NCBI GenBank assembly: GCA_947371645.1
Contig: CANBQJ010000074.1
Location: 1 to 15,464 of the forward strand
Source of the DNA: Burkholderiales bacterium
GTDB lineage: Bacteria > Pseudomonadota > Gammaproteobacteria > Burkholderiales > Burkholderiaceae
Length of the DNA: 15,464 nt
Direction: 5' to 3'
A model generated the notes under the pieces. That model did not search any database and was not told the origin of the DNA. It saw nothing but the letters and a program-made list of their open reading frames with translations. Made by a program: the position numbers and the translations under genes. This document shows positions 1 to 7,039 of the stretch, in pieces; the first letter of the stretch is position 1; every line of letters begins with the position of its first letter.

Positions 1-329
1 TTGCCTTGCAGGTGCGGGTCGCCCATCCAGTCGAACTGGCCGTGCATCACGTTGTGGCCCAGCTCCATGTTGTCCAGGATCTTGGAGGCGGCCAGCGCCA
101 GCACGCCCAGCAGCCAGCAGGCGATCAGCGCCGGCTGGGGCAGGAAGGCACCGATCATCAGCAAGCCTCGGCCAGCCACCTCGAGGCCACGCACGGCCTT
201 GACCACGTTGCGGATGTAGCGCGCATCGCGCTCGCCCAGGTTGGCCACGGTGCGGGCGCGCAGGGCTTCGATCTCGGCGCCGAATTGCGCCAGCTCGGCG
301 CCTTGGAGGGTGCGGGGGGTGTTGCTCAT
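1..329 (-). CDS. desB: Fatty acid desaturase, N-terminal part (cut by window edge)
   Basis: Membrane di-iron acyl desaturase that would introduce a double bond into saturated acyl chains, probably acyl-CoA, to adjust membrane fluidity. Only the first 109 residues are present; the gene runs off the left edge. Visible are a charged cytosolic N-terminus, a hydrophobic stretch around residues 55-82, and the first histidine box HNVMH (92-96) followed by GQFDWMGDP, a signature of the DesB/DesA3 branch. The later histidine boxes lie outside the window. The ATG at 327-329 is the only good start, but no clear Shine-Dalgarno precedes it. It lies 52 nt downstream of the reductase gene on the same strand, so the two are probably one operon, as in the Pseudomonas desCB pair. 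Family assignment is firm; substrate and the desB name are inferred from the neighbours. Confidence 0.88.
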   Translation of the reverse strand, partial: MSNTPRTLQGAELAQFGAEIEALRARTVANLGERDARYIRNVVKAVRGLEVAGRGLLMIGAFLPQPALIACWLLGVLALAASKILDNMELGHNVMHGQFDWMGDPHLQG

Positions 330-381
330 GGTGGGGCGACGGCGGGGGTGAATGGGGGGCGGTGGGTGTGGCAACTGGCGC

Positions 382-1527
382 TCAGAGGTCCAGCGTCAGG
401 TCGGTGCAGGCGCGGCTCACACACAGGCGCACGCTCCGACCACCTTCGGCCTCGCGCTCGCCAGTGAGCACGTCCTGGGTCTGGCCTTGCACACGCGGGC
501 AGACGCAGGTGTGGCAGACGCCCATGCGGCAACCTGAGGCCGGCTGCAGGCCTTGCGCCTCCAGGGCGGCCAGCAGCGAGGTCTGGCGGGGCACGGTGAG
601 CACGCGGCCACTGCGCTGCAGGGTCAGTTGCACCGTGCCTTCCAAGCTGTCGATGTCGGCAGGTGGCGCAGGGGTGAAGCCTTCGGCCAGCACGCTCTGG
701 GCGCGGCCCTGGGTGAGGTGGCGGGCGGCCTCCACAAAGCCGGCGGGGCCGCAGATGCGCACGTGGCGTCGGTGCAGGTCGGGGGCCAGGTGCAGAAGCT
801 GCTCGGCGCTGATCATGCCGCTGGGCGCCTGAGGGTCTTCAACCGCCTCGTCGGTGAGCACGAACTCGCAGTGCAAAAGGGGCACGCGGGTGTTGAGCTG
901 TCGCAGCTCGTTGACAAAGCACAGGTCGGCGCGGGTGCGGGCCCAGTAGATCAGTTGCACGGGCTGGGCGCGGCCGCGCGCCACGTGGTCACGGATCAAT
1001 GCCATGAACGGGGTGATGCCGCTGCCCGCGGCCAGGAAGAGGTAGGCGCCCTGGGTTTGGCGGGGCCAGTTCATCTCGCCAAACACGGTGCCCAAGTGCA
1101 GCACATCGCCGACCTGGGTGCGCTGACACAGCTGGGTGCTGAGCGCGCCCTTGTCCACGTGCTTGACGGTGATTTCCAGCAGGCCAGCGGCGGCGTCGAC
1201 CCGGCTGGGGCTGTAGCTGCGGGTGATGCGGCGGCCGTGTACCTCGGCGCCCACCAGCACGTGCTGGCCCGGCAGCACCTGGGCACAGTGGCGGTTGGGT
1301 CGCAGCGTCAGGGTGACGGTGTCACGGGCTTCGTCGCGGCGGGCGACCACACGGGCCAGTGGCTGCGCCCATGACCAGGTCGGGTTGACCATCCCTGCCC
1401 AGAAATCGAACACGTCAGGCGCCACCAGGGGGGCCACCAGTGCGGCAACACGGCGCTGCCAGGGAGCCTGGCTGGTGCGCCGTGTGGGTGCGGTCGTCGG
1501 TGTTGCGGGCAAGTGGGTGGTCGACAC
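382..1527 (-). CDS. desC: Ferredoxin reductase with C-terminal 2Fe-2S domain, electron donor for the desaturase
   Basis: 381-residue NAD(P)H-dependent flavo-iron-sulfur oxidoreductase, expected to pass electrons from NAD(P)H through FAD and a 2Fe-2S cluster to the neighbouring desaturase. Domains in order: an N-terminal extension (1-55); an FAD-binding barrel with RSYS (103-106); an NAD-binding domain with GSGITP (168-173) and CGP (259-261); and a plant-type ferredoxin domain with cluster ligands C333, C338, C341 (C-x4-C-x2-C) and C369. All four ligands are present. Translation starts at GTG 1527, with a weak GAGA six bases upstream, about 22 nt below the predicted transcription start. The layout (divergent TetR regulator, reductase, then desaturase) matches Pseudomonas aeruginosa desT-desC-desB. 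Expression is probably controlled at the palindrome at 1565-1590. Biochemical family is near certain; the desC name rests on context. Confidence 0.9.
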   Translation of the reverse strand: MSTTHLPATPTTAPTRRTSQAPWQRRVAALVAPLVAPDVFDFWAGMVNPTWSWAQPLARVVARRDEARDTVTLTLRPNRHCAQVLPGQHVLVGAEVHGRRITRSYSPSRVDAAAGLLEITVKHVDKGALSTQLCQRTQVGDVLHLGTVFGEMNWPRQTQGAYLFLAAGSGITPFMALIRDHVARGRAQPVQLIYWARTRADLCFVNELRQLNTRVPLLHCEFVLTDEAVEDPQAPSGMISAEQLLHLAPDLHRRHVRICGPAGFVEAARHLTQGRAQSVLAEGFTPAPPADIDSLEGTVQLTLQRSGRVLTVPRQTSLLAALEAQGLQPASGCRMGVCHTCVCPRVQGQTQDVLTGEREAEGGRSVRLCVSRACTDLTLDL

Positions 1528-1556
1528 GGGCGGTTCTCGGTGTTCGGTTGCGGCGA

Positions 1557-1584
1557 AGTATATGCGCGTCTAGACGTTTGTCTA
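1557..1584 (-). promoter_or_regulatory. Sigma70-type promoter for the desC-desB operon
   Basis: Read on the minus strand, TAGACA (1584-1579, five of six matches to TTGACA) is separated by 16 bp from TATACT (1562-1557, five of six to TATAAT). Transcription would start near 1550, some 22 nt before the GTG at 1527. The palindrome at 1565-1590 covers the -35 box and spacer, an arrangement that fits repression by blocking RNA polymerase. Confidence 0.6.
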
Positions 1585-1590
1585 TACGCG
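1565..1590. promoter_or_regulatory. 26-bp palindrome, candidate operator for the DesT/FabR-type regulator
   Basis: Two 11-bp arms, CGCGTCTAGAC (1565-1575) and GTCTATACGCG (1580-1590), flank GTTT. They are reverse complements at 10 of 11 positions. The symmetric core is TAGAC-GTTT-GTCTA. It sits between the divergent regulator and desC genes, overlaps the desC promoter, and lies about 50 bp upstream of the regulator start. Size and symmetry suit a TetR-family dimer. The link to the adjacent regulator is inferred from position; I do not claim a match to a published DesT or FabR consensus. Confidence 0.65.
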
Positions 1591-1638
1591 TGTGCATTAA
1601 TTGCCCGGCTATCATGTCGCAACGCTGCCAAACGCTCA

Positions 1639-2325
1639 ATGCGAAGCAACCCGTCCCCTATTCCAGTGGCCTCCACCTCACCCACTCCCTCTGCCTCATC
1701 TTCAGCCCTCGGGCGCAAGCCGGTGATCTCCCGCGAGGACATCATCGAGGCGGCGCTCAAGCTGGTCGGCCCCCACCGCCACCTGGCGTCATTGAGCCTG
1801 CGTGAGGTGGCGCGCGAGGCTGGGATCGCCCCCAACAGCTTTTACCGCCAGTTCCGCGACATCGACGAGCTGGCCGTGGCCCTGATCGAGCGGGCGGGCG
1901 AGTCCCTGCGCAGCATCATTGGCGAGGCCCGCCAGCGCGCCACCTCGGAGCAAAGTGTGGTGCGGGGCTCGATCCTGGCGTTCATGGAGCAGCTGCACGC
2001 CAATGACCGGCTGCTGCACATCCTGCTGCGCGAGGGCATGGTCGGGTCGGAAGCCTTCAAGCAGGCGGTGGAGAAGCAACTGGGCTTTTTTGAAGAAGAG
2101 CTGCAAGCCGACCTGATGCGCCTGGCCGAGGCCAACAAGACCGGCCTCTTCGAGCCTCTGATCACGGCGCGGGCCATCACCCGGCTGGTGTTCGCCATGG
2201 GCGCGCAGATGATGGACTTGCCGCCCGAGCGCCACGCCGAGTTCACCGAGCAGGTGATCCTGATGGTGCGCATGATCGTCACGGGCACCCAGACCCTGGC
2301 GGCTGCAGGGTTGTCCGCGCGATAG
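1639..2325 (+). CDS. desT: TetR-family regulator of unsaturated fatty acid synthesis (DesT/FabR type)
   Basis: 228-residue transcriptional regulator. After a Ser/Pro-rich, probably disordered N-terminus (1-27) comes the TetR DNA-binding domain (about 28-78), with helix-turn-helix SLSLREVAREAGIAPNSFYR (51-70). This sequence and the following FRDIDELAVALIERAGESL are strongly FabR/DesT-like. The remaining helices form the ligand and dimer domain. In P. aeruginosa, DesT senses the balance of saturated and unsaturated acyl-CoA and represses desCB; in E. coli, FabR represses fabA and fabB. The divergent desaturase operon here favours the DesT role. I chose ATG 1639 because upstream in-frame starts (for example 1513) would put coding sequence across the operator and add an unrelated N-terminus. 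No convincing Shine-Dalgarno precedes it, so the start is not certain. The 3' end converges with the DUF481 gene, 18 nt apart. Confidence 0.9.
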   Translation: MRSNPSPIPVASTSPTPSASSSALGRKPVISREDIIEAALKLVGPHRHLASLSLREVAREAGIAPNSFYRQFRDIDELAVALIERAGESLRSIIGEARQRATSEQSVVRGSILAFMEQLHANDRLLHILLREGMVGSEAFKQAVEKQLGFFEEELQADLMRLAEANKTGLFEPLITARAITRLVFAMGAQMMDLPPERHAEFTEQVILMVRMIVTGTQTLAAAGLSAR

Positions 2326-2343
2326 GCCCGCGCCACGCCACGC

Positions 2344-3156
2344 TCAGTTGCCCAGCTTGATGCTCAGGCCGGTGTACAGGGTGGTGTCGGTGGTGCGCAC
2401 GCCTTCGGGCACCCGGCGGTTGTAGGCGCTGACCAGGCTCACCGAGAGCGACAGCGTCTGCGTCACCGACACGTTCAGCGAGCCGTTGAACCTGGCCGTG
2501 TGTGCCAGCGAGCCGCTCAGGTCCGGATAGGCCTCCAGCCGCTGTTTGAGCGACACCTGCTCGCCGAGCTGGTGGCTGGACTCCTCGCCCAGGATGGCGC
2601 CGGGCTGCGCAAAGTGCTGCGACGTGCGGTCGTGGATGGTCTGCGCGCGGCGGTAATGCCGGTCGGTGTAGCTGAGGCCGCCAAAGACATCGAAGGTGTG
2701 GTCTTCCTGGGTCAACACGTGGCGCCCCACGCCGGCAGAGGTGGTGAGGCGCAGGTTCAACTCCAGCATGCGGTCGTGGTCGGCGCCCAGCTTGCCGAAG
2801 GCGAACCATTGCGCGCTGATGTCGCGGTCCTGCTGCACGCCCAGTCCCCAGGTCTGAGACGCCGTCTGGCTGACCCCATCAACCTTGTTGGTGCTGTAGT
2901 TGACGTAGCTCTGCAGGGCCGTCTTGCTGTGGGCCAGCTTGCGGGCCAGGTCCAGGTTCAGGATGGCGCTCATGCCGTTGGTGTTGCCCGAGCTGAAGGC
3001 GGTGGAGGCGCTGCTCAGGCCCTTCCAGTGGGTTTCGGCCACCGGCGCGGGCTCAGTGGGCAGGGCAAGCGGTGTGTCGGCATGGGCGGCCAGGGGCAGG
3101 GCAGCCAGCCAGGCGAGCAGCTGCGCGTTGCGGACGGTGTGGGCAAAGGTCGACAT
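2344..3156 (-). CDS. DUF481 family outer membrane beta-barrel protein (YdiY-like)
   Basis: 270-residue probable outer membrane protein of unknown function. The first 26 residues look like a signal peptide: a basic start, a hydrophobic core LLAWLAALPLA, and an AHA cleavage site before Asp27. The mature part begins with a strand resembling other DUF481 proteins (WKGLSSASTAFSSGNTNG). Alternating polar and apolar strands follow, such as TFDVFGGLSYTDRHYRR and, at the C-terminus, TTLYTGLSIKLGN. This pattern is typical of the family's 200-300-residue barrels. It stands alone, convergent with the regulator gene and divergent from the transglutaminase-amidoligase gene, with which it shares a 108-bp control region. 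I see no clear promoter or Shine-Dalgarno for it. No specific substrate or role can be proposed. Confidence 0.82.
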   Translation of the reverse strand: MSTFAHTVRNAQLLAWLAALPLAAHADTPLALPTEPAPVAETHWKGLSSASTAFSSGNTNGMSAILNLDLARKLAHSKTALQSYVNYSTNKVDGVSQTASQTWGLGVQQDRDISAQWFAFGKLGADHDRMLELNLRLTTSAGVGRHVLTQEDHTFDVFGGLSYTDRHYRRAQTIHDRTSQHFAQPGAILGEESSHQLGEQVSLKQRLEAYPDLSGSLAHTARFNGSLNVSVTQTLSLSVSLVSAYNRRVPEGVRTTDTTLYTGLSIKLGN

Positions 3157-3198
3157 CGCCCGGGACTATGTCACACGAGCCTCGGTCAACACTGAATC

Positions 3199-3214
3199 TG
3201 GCGCGCAACTTGCT
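3199..3214 (+). promoter_or_regulatory. Sigma54-type (-24/-12) promoter upstream of the transglutaminase-amidoligase gene
   Basis: TGGCGCG-CAAC-TTGCT matches the sigma54 consensus TGGCACG-N4-TTGCW at every defined position but one, with GG and GC elements at the required spacing. Transcription would start near 3225, 40 nt before the GTG at 3265. The leader holds a small hairpin (CCTGC 3230-3234 with GCAGG 3241-3245). Sigma54 promoters need an enhancer-binding activator; no obvious NtrC-like dyad is seen in the 150 bp upstream. Confidence 0.6.
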
Positions 3215-3264
3215 CTTGTCATACAAACGCCTGCACACTCGCAGGCTTGTTCTCGGAGATCCGT

Positions 3265-6200
3265 GTGTCCATCCACGTTGCACTCAATCACGTCACCCAT
3301 TACACCTATGACCGCCTGGTGACCCTGTCGCCTCAGGTGGTTCGCTTGCGCCCCGCGCCCCATTGCCGCACGCGCATCCTGTCGTATTCGCTGCGGGTAG
3401 AGCCGGCGCTGCACTTTGTCAACTGGCAGCAGGACGCTTTTTCCAACTACCTGGCTCGCCTGGTCTTCCCCGAGAAGACCCAGGAATTCAAGATCACGGT
3501 GGACCTGGTCGCCGAGATGGCGGTCTACAACCCGTTTGACTTCTTCCTGGAGCCGTATGCGGAGAACTTCCCCTTCGCTTACGACGAGGCCACGGCGCAC
3601 GACATGCAGCCCTACCTGGCCAAGTCAGCGCTGACGCCGGCGTTCAAGGCCTTTGTGGACGGCATCGACCGCAAGGAGATGCGCACCATCGACTTCCTGG
3701 TCGGCCTCAACCAGCGCCTGCAAAGCCACATTGGCTACACCATCCGCATGGAGCCTGGTGTGCAGACGCCAGAGGAAACGCTGACGCTCAAAACCGGTTC
3801 CTGCCGCGACACCGGCTGGTTGCTGGTGCAGACCCTGCGCCACCTGGGCCTGGCCGCGCGTTTCGTGTCGGGCTACCTCATCCAGCTCAAGGCCGACGTG
3901 GCCGCGCTGGACGGCCCCTCCGGCACCGAAATCGACTTCACCGACCTGCACGCCTGGTGCGAGGTCTACCTGCCCGGCGCCGGCTGGATCGGCCTGGACC
4001 CGACGTCCGGCCTGATGGCGGGCGAAGGCCACATCCCCGTGGCCTGCACGCCAGAGCCCACCGGCGCAGCGCCGGTGACCGGTGGCGTGGACGAATGCGA
4101 AGTGACCTTCCACCACGAGATGGGCGTCACGCGCATCTACGAGTCGCCGCGTGTCACCAAGCCCTACACCGATGACCAGTGGGCCAGCATCGATGCCCTG
4201 GGTGCGCAAGTGGACGCGCAACTGCAGGCCAGCGACGTCCGCCTGACCATGGGTGGCGAACCCACCTTCGTGTCGGTGGACGACCGAGACGGTGCCGAGT
4301 GGAACACCGATGCCATGGGCCCGACCAAGCGCGGCCTGGCCACCGAGCTCGTCCACAAGCTGCGTGCCCGCTACGGCAAGGGCGGCTTCCTGCACTTCGG
4401 CCAGGGCAAGTGGTACCCGGGCGAGCAGTTGCCGCGCTGGGCCCTGTCCATCTTCTGGCGCACCGATGGCCAGCCTTGCTGGCATGACCCGGCCCTGTTT
4501 GCCGACGAAGGCAGCCCGCTGCGCTACACCAGCGCCGACGCCCGCCGCTTCATCGACACCCTGGCCACCAAGCTGGGCGTGGGCACGTCCCACATCCAGA
4601 CGGGCTACGAGGACACCTGGTACTACCTGTGGCGCGAGCGCCGCTTGCCCGTGAACGTCGACCCGCTGGACGCCCGCCTGGACGATGAGCTGGAGCGCCA
4701 GCGTCTGCGCCGTGTCTTCGACCAGGGCTTGGACCTGGAAGTGGGCTATGCCCTGCCCATCAAGCGCGACTGGTCTGTCGGCCTGGACGGCCCCAAGTGG
4801 GTGACCGGCCCGTGGTTCTTCCGCGACGAGCGCATGTACCTTTTCCCGGGCGATTCGGCCATGGGCTACCGCCTGCCGCTCGATTCCCTGCCTTGGGTGA
4901 GCGCAGGCGAGTACCCCTTCATGCACGAGCATGACCCGTTTGCGCCCAAGCCGGCACTGCCTGATGCCGCTGCGCTGCGTTCCCAGTATGGCTCGCACCA
5001 GATCGGCGGCGGCTTTGCACAAGGGGGTGCGGTGAGCATCCAGGGCCAGGGCGTCACGGGCCTGGGCGGCGCGGCCGTCAATGGCGAATGGGGCAACCTG
5101 GCGGCCAACCCGGTGGCGGCGTCGGCTGGCCCGGCAACGGCCACGTCGGTCGACCCCAACAAGTCGCCCAGCCGGTTCGAGTCGGCGCACTGGATCACCC
5201 GCACGGCCCTGTGCGTCGAGGTGCGCAACCCCGACCGCGCCAGCGGCCCCAAGGTCGAGTCCGAAGGCAAGGGCGGTGGCGTGATGTACGTCTTCATGCC
5301 GCCCCTGAGCAGCCTGGACGACTACCTGGACCTGGTCGCGGCCGTCGAAGCCACGTCGGCGGACCTGGGCATGAAGGTCGTGCTGGAAGGCTACCCGCCG
5401 CCGCGCGACGCCCGCCTGAAGATGCTGCAGGTCACGCCCGACCCCGGCGTCATCGAGGTCAACATCCACCCGGCCTCCAGCTGGGAGCAGCTGGTCGACC
5501 ACACCGAGTTCCTCTACCAGGCGGCCCATGAAACCCGTCTGTCCACAGAGAAGTTCATGGTGGACGGTCGCCATACGGGTACCGGTGGGGGTAACCACTT
5601 CGTGCTCGGCGGTGCCACACCTGGCGACAGCCCCTTCCTGCGCCGGCCCGACCTGCTGGCCAGCCTGCTGACCTTCTGGCACAACCACCCGTCCTTGTCC
5701 TTCTTGTTCTCGGGCATGTTCATCGGCCCGACCAGCCAGGCGCCCCGCATCGACGAGGCCCGGCTGGACCAGGTCTACGAGACCGAGATCGGCTTGAAGG
5801 AGATCGAGCGCCAGATGGCCATCTGGGGCCAGTGCCCGCCGTGGCTGATCGACCGCACCCTGCGCAACCTGCTGATCGACGCCACCGGCAACACCCACCG
5901 CAGCGAGTTCTGCATCGACAAGCTCTACTCGCCGGACGGCCCCACCGGCCGCCTGGGCCTGCTGGAGCTGCGTGCCTTCGAGATGCCGCCCCACGCCAAG
6001 ATGAGCCTGGTGCAGCAGCTGCTGTTGCGCGCCTTGCTGGCCTGGTTCTGGAAAGAGCCCTACCAGGGCCATGGTGCCCAGCGCCTCACCCGTTGGGGCA
6101 CGGGCCTGCACGACCGCTTCATGCTGCCCAGCTTCGTTGAGCAGGACTTTGCCGACGTGCTGACCGAGCTGGGCCAAGGCGGCTTCCAGTTCGAGCCTGA

Positions 6201-6777
6201 ATGGTTTGCGCCGCACCTGGAGTTCCGTTTCCCCTTCATCGGCGAGGTGGCCACGGCAGGTGTGCGCCTCACCGTGCGCACTGCACTGGAGCCGTGGCAC
6301 GTGATGGGTGAAGAAGGCTCGCCCGGCGGCACCGTGCGCTACGTCGACTCCTCGCTGGAGCGACTGGAAGTCAAGGTCACCGGCCTGAATGGCAACCGCC
6401 ATGTGGTCACCGTCAACGGCCACATCCTGCCCCTGCACCCCACGGGCCGGGTCGGCGAGTACGTGGCGGGCGTGCGTTACCGCGCCTGGCAGCCGCCGTC
6501 GTGCCTGCACCCCACCATCGGCGTCGACGCTCCGCTGACCTTCGATGTGGTTGACAGCTGGCTCAAGCGTTCGGTGGGTGGCTGCCAGTACCACGTGGCA
6601 CACCCAGGTGGCCGCAACTACGACACCTTCCCCGTCAATGCCTACGAAGCCGAAAGCCGTCGCCTGGGCCGCTTCTTCCGCATGGGCCACACGCCGGGCC
6701 AGATGCCGATCAAGCCGCTGCCCCCTGGCATCGAGCACCCATTGACGCTGGACTTGCGCACGGCCAAGATGGGTTGA
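3265..6777 (+). CDS. Transglutaminase-like / DUF2126 (GS-fold amidoligase) fusion protein
   Basis: 1170-residue cytosolic two-enzyme protein with no signal peptide. Residues 1-90 are the bacterial transglutaminase N-domain (starting SIHVALNHVTHYTYDR). Residues 140-260 are the transglutaminase-like core, with intact triad C180 (GSCRDTGW), H229 (DLHAWCEVY) and D245 (LDPTSG). From about residue 320 to the end is DUF2126, predicted to be a glutamine-synthetase-fold ATP-dependent COOH-NH2 ligase. Its conserved patches are MGGEPTF (E332), GQGKWYPGEQLPRW, IEVNIHP (E731, H735), GGGNH (H778) and LRAFEMPPH (R903, E906). Such proteins are predicted to cut and form peptide or isopeptide bonds on an unknown substrate. 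GTG 3265 is chosen as start: GGAGA (3255-3259) lies five bases upstream and homologues begin with SIHVALNHVTHY; a TTG at 3247 is less likely. A Gly/Ala-rich insert (about 570-635) interrupts DUF2126. Confidence 0.9.
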   Translation: MSIHVALNHVTHYTYDRLVTLSPQVVRLRPAPHCRTRILSYSLRVEPALHFVNWQQDAFSNYLARLVFPEKTQEFKITVDLVAEMAVYNPFDFFLEPYAENFPFAYDEATAHDMQPYLAKSALTPAFKAFVDGIDRKEMRTIDFLVGLNQRLQSHIGYTIRMEPGVQTPEETLTLKTGSCRDTGWLLVQTLRHLGLAARFVSGYLIQLKADVAALDGPSGTEIDFTDLHAWCEVYLPGAGWIGLDPTSGLMAGEGHIPVACTPEPTGAAPVTGGVDECEVTFHHEMGVTRIYESPRVTKPYTDDQWASIDALGAQVDAQLQASDVRLTMGGEPTFVSVDDRDGAEWNTDAMGPTKRGLATELVHKLRARYGKGGFLHFGQGKWYPGEQLPRWALSIFWRTDGQPCWHDPALFADEGSPLRYTSADARRFIDTLATKLGVGTSHIQTGYEDTWYYLWRERRLPVNVDPLDARLDDELERQRLRRVFDQGLDLEVGYALPIKRDWSVGLDGPKWVTGPWFFRDERMYLFPGDSAMGYRLPLDSLPWVSAGEYPFMHEHDPFAPKPALPDAAALRSQYGSHQIGGGFAQGGAVSIQGQGVTGLGGAAVNGEWGNLAANPVAASAGPATATSVDPNKSPSRFESAHWITRTALCVEVRNPDRASGPKVESEGKGGGVMYVFMPPLSSLDDYLDLVAAVEATSADLGMKVVLEGYPPPRDARLKMLQVTPDPGVIEVNIHPASSWEQLVDHTEFLYQAAHETRLSTEKFMVDGRHTGTGGGNHFVLGGATPGDSPFLRRPDLLASLLTFWHNHPSLSFLFSGMFIGPTSQAPRIDEARLDQVYETEIGLKEIERQMAIWGQCPPWLIDRTLRNLLIDATGNTHRSEFCIDKLYSPDGPTGRLGLLELRAFEMPPHAKMSLVQQLLLRALLAWFWKEPYQGHGAQRLTRWGTGLHDRFMLPSFVEQDFADVLTELGQGGFQFEPEWFAPHLEFRFPFIGEVATAGVRLTVRTALEPWHVMGEEGSPGGTVRYVDSSLERLEVKVTGLNGNRHVVTVNGHILPLHPTGRVGEYVAGVRYRAWQPPSCLHPTIGVDAPLTFDVVDSWLKRSVGGCQYHVAHPGGRNYDTFPVNAYEAESRRLGRFFRMGHTPGQMPIKPLPPGIEHPLTLDLRTAKMG

Positions 6778-6782
6778 GGGCG

Positions 6783-6811
6783 CACACCGGGTGGGGTATC
6801 TGCCCGGTGTG
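6783..6811 (+). terminator. Hairpin after the amidoligase gene, possible terminator
   Basis: A perfect 9-bp stem, CACACCGGG (6783-6791) with CCCGGTGTG (6803-6811), and an 11-nt loop begins 5 nt after the stop codon. No T-run follows, so it is either a weak intrinsic terminator or a 3'-end stabiliser. Confidence 0.45.
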
Positions 6812-6841
6812 TCTCAGGCGCTGTCTCACCCTGCGGAAATT

Positions 6842-6858
6842 TGCACCGCACTGGTGCG
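6842..6858. promoter_or_regulatory. NtrC-like enhancer dyad
   Basis: TGCACC-GCACT-GGTGCG matches the NtrC dyad TGCACC-N5-GGTGCA at all but the last defined base. It is centred at 6850, about 130 bp upstream of the start predicted from the sigma54-type element at 6957-6972, a normal enhancer distance. A further GGTGCGGTGCA lies at 6886-6896. It is intergenic. That NtrC itself binds is inference. Confidence 0.45.
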
Positions 6859-6956
6859 ACGAGGGTGAAGCCTTGGCTCGGCATTGGTGCGGTGCAGCAT
6901 GGTGATCTGCCGCGGTCGGGGGTAGTTTGACCCCTGACTCGGTGGCATCCCGTGGT

Positions 6957-6972
6957 CGGCCTGTGCCTTGCT
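6957..6972 (+). promoter_or_regulatory. Sigma54-type promoter candidate for the ATP-grasp/alpha-E and transglutaminase operon
   Basis: CGGCCTG-TGCC-TTGCT keeps the essential GG and GC at exact spacing and a full TTGCT -12 box, but departs from TGGCACG at three -24 positions. The predicted start is near 6983, leaving a leader of about 57 nt before the TTG at 7040. It is weaker than the other two sites. It is supported by the NtrC-like dyad upstream and by the parallel with the neighbouring units. Confidence 0.4.
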
Positions 6973-7039
6973 TCGCTGACAATCACCACCCTGGTTCCGG
7001 AACCTTTGCCTGGCCGTCTCTGCGACGGCTCGACCCTCC

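Noticed and set aside
553..1374. Plus-strand open frame opposite the reductase gene
   Set aside because: Low-complexity antisense frame. The minus strand has the complete FAD, NAD and 2Fe-2S motifs.
1513..1638. Upstream in-frame start extending the TetR regulator by 42 residues
   Set aside because: It would make the operator palindrome and control region coding, and the extra residues look unlike any TetR N-terminus.
3247..3264. TTG start six codons upstream of the amidoligase GTG
   Set aside because: The GGAGA ribosome site is placed for GTG 3265, and family members begin at the SIHVALNHVTHY segment.
3625..6738. Minus-strand open frame of over 1000 codons opposite the amidoligase gene
   Set aside because: Shadow of a high-GC gene. 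The plus strand carries the recognisable transglutaminase and DUF2126 motifs; the minus frame has no recognisable domain.
6873..6888. TGGCTCGGCATTGGT as an alternative sigma54 element
   Set aside because: The invariant GC of the -12 box is GT here; the site at 6957-6972 keeps both invariant dinucleotides.
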